Shown: positions 60,201-64,000 of the stretch, in pieces
How the letters are laid out: every line of letters starts with the position of its first letter
Position numbering within the stretch: position 1 is the stretch's first letter
Assembly (NCBI GenBank): GCA_036785705.1
Contig: JAWUZG010000036.1
Span: 15,991,501 to 16,055,500, forward strand
Length of the DNA: 64,000 nucleotides
Direction of reading: 5' to 3'
Origin: Acanthornis magna
Taxonomy: Eukaryota; Chordata; Aves; Passeriformes; Acanthizidae
Made by a program: the position numbers and the translations under genes
Notes under the pieces: model-generated
Seen by the model: the letters and a program-made list of their open reading frames with translations, nothing else
Database searches by the model: none
Told to the model about the DNA's origin: nothing

Positions 60201-63200
60201 AATAAATCACAAGCTCATTTAAAGGTAGAACAAGCCAATTTCTCCGATAAGCACAGTAGCCTCTGCAAAGTTATTTCCTCTTGGTCCAGTCTTGCTTGCC
60301 TACTGCAAAACCAAATCATGTGATATTTAATAAAAAGGCAGGAGAAGATTTTGCCCAGAGATGTGGGCAAAACAAGCAAATGTGGAGCTATGTGCTTGGG
60401 TACCAAAAAACAACTATACTGTCCTTCGTTTGCATGTTAACTCTTCCTCCTTGCTCTCACCTCATTTCTGTATTTACCAACCTGGTTTTAGCATCTACAA
60501 GCACATTGGTCTGTAGGCCAAGAACTGCCATTTGTAAACTTCTGGGAGTTACTGATCTCAGAATCATACAATCATTAAAGTTGGATAGGTAACAAAAATT
60601 AACTAAAAACAAGCAAGGAAAAACAGACTTGAATCCCCTATCCAGGGAAGAATAGGGCCTGAGGTCAAGGTCCTTCTGTGTCAACAGTCGGCAGAAGAGG
60701 TCAGGTTAGCTGCAGAGTAGGCAAGAAAATCTGGGGGTGATCTGAGACCAGAGCAGGTGGCAGAGACTCAGGCATGACAGGAGGTCACGTAGCCCCTTTG
60801 CAAAGAGGCAGAAGCAGACCCTGTTCACACTGCCTGCCGGGGCGGGGACTGGCAGAGACGGGGTCTCAGGACTGCTAAACACAGCCCTGAGGGCTACAGG
60901 GCTGTTGAGCCTTTGCTGCTGGGTACTAGATCCTCGGCAACTGAAGAACTTAGGTTGATAATTAACGAGAATTAAGCCATACAGAAGGCATAAAAGCCCA
61001 CATTAGAGGGCTAGTTTATGACACTGTTCGTTAGGCAATCGCTTGACATCAAAAAAAAAAGACCGCCCAATACGGCATTTCCGATAGCTGGTTTTATTAT
61101 ACTGAAGGATTTTATAGACGGTGTACTCCCTGCTGGGAAATATGACTTCTGAATGTCTTCTTCACTGCAAGGGCAGTAACGCTCTCAGATTTCTAAGAAT
61201 GAGTCTTGCATTTACAGCGCCTTCAGAAAGACTTTGACTAATACCCCTACACAGGAAAAGACAGGGATTTTCATAGGAGAAGTAAAGTTGTCCTGAGCCC
61301 TCAGTTGATATTGGAGGCAAAACCCATCCCACCAGTTTCCTTTAACACAGAGCTCTTTAATATACCAACACATTCATTTCCATACTCCCACCAGGATATC
61401 TTGGATGCTTTCCTAGAGGCAGTGTGACAGCCAAGAACTCATCCTTACCATCGTCACCCACTGAAACAGAAGAAGGGGACAAAAAGGTACCGTGATGTTC
61501 AATCCACTTGTGAGCAAAACGGAGCACTGCTGATCCTGGAGTTAAGGAACGTGAACCAACACTGCACAAGTACAAAGTGCACAAAACCATTTAAATCTTT
61601 GTGTATGTGTATAAGTATGCTACGAAACAGGAACTACATGTAAAGAGACTTAGGAACAGAGGAACAAGTTATGAGAAAGAAGAACAGGGAAAGAAAACAT
61701 TCAAAAAGAGGCAAAAAGTCCTCATTTATGCTATTTTAACACCATAAAAATGTCTTGGTTTGTCACTTTGCTGGAGGGAGGAGAATAAGAAGGCAAGTAT
61801 TATATTATTCGATCGATAACAGCTGCGAATGTGAATCAGATTAAAAGAATGAGTCATTCCCATACTCATGGTCAATTACCAAAGTCTGCTGAGGCAGCTG
61901 ATGGTAGAAGTTTCATCAGTGCAATTTCACGATCTGCTGTCCTGAGGGTGACTCAAGCTATGAGCAGTCAGACCTTGGCCCATGACGTGAGCTGGAAAGG
62001 GATTTCCTGCCCTCACCCAGCCGAAGGACCAGAGTTATGACAGTGCCTCTGCAGGGGAAATGCTGACCCTGTTGCAAAACCCCAGTGCTGCAAAGACATA
62101 TCAGGCCCACTGTCCAGCCTGTTTTTTTGAAAGAGAATAGTGAAAAAGAGATGAAGCACAATTCTGAATGAGCACTGAGCCCTTCTCTTCCTAGATTGGG
62201 GTGCAATGTTTTTCAGAGCAAGAGGGGGAATGGGTGGGATCTAGGATTTATCTTCTCATATTTTTGCTTCCCATTTATAAATACAGGAGTTTTAGTACTA
62301 GTTTCTCAATGGGAACAAGAGTCAAGACAGACATGTCAAAATATTTCCCTGTGATCACTTGGGTATTTATGTCCACCTTGAAAGACTGCGAAAGAGCACA
62401 GAGGCAATTTCACCTATCAGAAAAACAATCCACGCCTCTCATGAAGTCACATCTATTCAAGAGCAGCTGCTTACAGCATACGTCCTCTTCCTTCCCTGGA
62501 CTCTGAGGTTGCTTTTAGCTCACAGCCCAGCAGCTAAACACAGAGTTTTGGCTCCTCTTTCTGCAACTGTCCTGGGCCTGAGAAATCAAGGGAAGACTGG
62601 ATAGCACAGACAATTCAGCGGAGTGTTTGCTCATATACAATGTCTTTCCCAGCTAGGAAATCTGTTTGCCCTTTGGCAATGTAACTCCTTGCACAGAGAG
62701 TTTCATGGTGAGTGTTTTTGCATTGAGGACCTTTGAATTGAAAGGCACTAACACTTTTGACCAAGGCATATTGCAACACCATCTCCCTTAAATAGCCACA
62801 AGCCCTTATCGTTCTCATCCCTCTATTTTATTCTAATAAGGCCTTACCCCTGCAACTGTTTTGACATTTAAGCAGGGAGGGCATCTGGTAATTAGCCAGT
62901 TGTTGCATTTTTAGTGGAAGCCTGCCTCAGAAGTCTTGTTTTTCTAAAGCTGACCTGTTGAGTGATTCATAGGATACGTATTAATATATGGCACAGTACA
63001 GCTCCATTGGTTAGCATCTTAAATCTGCCAGATGGCTCATTAAAAAGATAAGCAGCAGAAGAAAATTCACTATCAAAGATAGCGTTGTGGCAGCAGCATC
63101 CATTAGCCTGAAGTTCACAACAAAAAGCTACCATGCCTCGGCATTTTTGAGTACAGTGCACTCGCAACCAGGATGCAGGAGAAGATCAAATTTAGAAAAG

Positions 63201-64000
63201 AAGGGCTTTAAATAGAGGCTCAGTTTAAAAATAAAGTGTACCCTTGGAAGTTATGTTCCTAGAATAAATTTAGAAACAAGACCAGAATAAAAAATTTACT
63301 AGCATTCTCAGGTGACAGGCAGTGTACTCAGGTGGACATCCCTGAATATGACATGTTGTTTCAAATATAGATTTCCAGGAAAAGCAGGGGCAGGATGATG
63401 CCTTCTTTTTCTGTTTATTACACAGAGCTAAGAACATCAGAGATGTGTGAAAAACTATAAATCTTCATATGTAGGCAATCTGTCTCAAATGGCCTGACAG
63501 CTCATATCAATAGTTTTGTGTACTTACCGGTTGTCTCCTGGTTTCCAAGTAATGAGTATCTCTGTGGCCAAATTTTCAAACCTCTGCTTCCAACTAGGAA
63601 CAGAAATAACAGCCTATTCAGATGTGCTCTACCCAGAACAGCTTCCAGACTGACATGCTTGGACAGATTTTTGAAAGCACTTGACAATAATATTCCAACA
63701 ATAGCTGGGTAAGATACTATGCCCAAAAAAATTCTGGTGGAAAAAGTACAATACGTCCAACATCTAAAACTCATTTCAAAGAAGTGAAGTTGTTTGTATC
63801 AGAATCCAGATAAGAAGGAATTGAACACAGAAAGAAAAATAAAAATGGGTGTTTGCATTTATTTAATTTGCAGAAGGGAATTACTTTTCTGTTCACTGAC
63901 ATTTTACATTTTACTATCTAATGTTTTGTTTAATTAAAAAAAAATCATGAACAAAATGCAGCATTGTATGATAATATTAACTACACATTAGTTCTTGCAA
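57210..64000. other. Unique AT-rich sequence to the window end
   Basis: ORFs are at most 125 codons and unrecognised. Near 60558-60590 the string cagaatcatacaatcattaaagttgga may be a further CR1 3' terminus, but CR1-like sequence does not clearly continue. Positions 60780-61140 keep a moderate number of CpGs. Positions 62870-63170 look like a possible conserved non-coding element. No tRNA or other RNA gene was seen. Confidence 0.55.
60558..60590 (-). mobile_element. Possible CR1 3'-terminal scrap
   Basis: cagaatcatacaatcattaa then agttggatagg resembles the reverse complement of the CR1 3' end (gaatcatagaat-catt-aggttgg). It is only about 30 bp long, so chance or a badly decayed copy are both possible. 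Confidence 0.35.

Overview
The window reads as vertebrate, almost certainly bird, nuclear DNA. The evidence is six recognisable CR1 LINE segments (two with reverse-transcriptase remnants, two with the CR1-type 3' end 'ttccaaccc...attc-atgattt-atgatt' or its complement), and one solo LTR of a type I know from bird genomes. The rest is mostly AT-rich DNA with short, mutually overlapping ORFs on both strands. There is no operon structure, no run of ribosome binding sites and no bacterial gene density. I find no intact protein-coding gene, no recognisable exon of a known protein, and no tRNA, rRNA or CRISPR array. It is best described as intergenic or deep intronic sequence.

Layout. Positions 1-1764 hold a 5'-truncated CR1 on the minus strand, cut by the window edge at its 3' end, with a decayed ORF2 that still shows an F-A-D-D polymerase motif. 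Positions 1765-20877 are unique sequence: AT-rich tracts, a GC-richer block at about 10.9-14.4 kb, and a few homopolymers and micro-duplications. Positions 20878-21804 are a solo LTR (TG...CA ends, near-perfect 6-bp target duplication), sense on the minus strand. Positions 21805-27797 are unique and AT-rich. From 27.8 to 34.2 kb lies a cluster of four CR1 fragments: one plus, one minus arranged tail-to-tail with the first and carrying a (CAGAG)n expansion, one older minus fragment, and one plus fragment. Positions 34226-57078 are unique, with simple repeats including (CCAA)11, (GA)n, A/AAAAAG and (GCTGGA)4. GC-richer patches lie at about 35.6-36.3, 38.0-39.4, 47.9-48.2 and 52.4-52.7 kb. Positions 57079-57173 are a very short CR1 3' tail, and the remainder to 64000 is unique.

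Nothing here works together as a pathway. The transposons are dead: they have frameshifts and stops, one has a degraded catalytic motif, and the ERV has no internal genes. I did not find a new biological system. The observations most worth checking are a perfect hairpin in the first CR1 that looks like a template-switch mutation, the solo LTR with its internal subrepeats, the inverted CR1 pair, four AT-rich segments whose motif density suggests conserved non-coding elements, and three ORFs preceded by splice-acceptor-like tracts. All calls rest on reading and memory of the families, with no alignment run.
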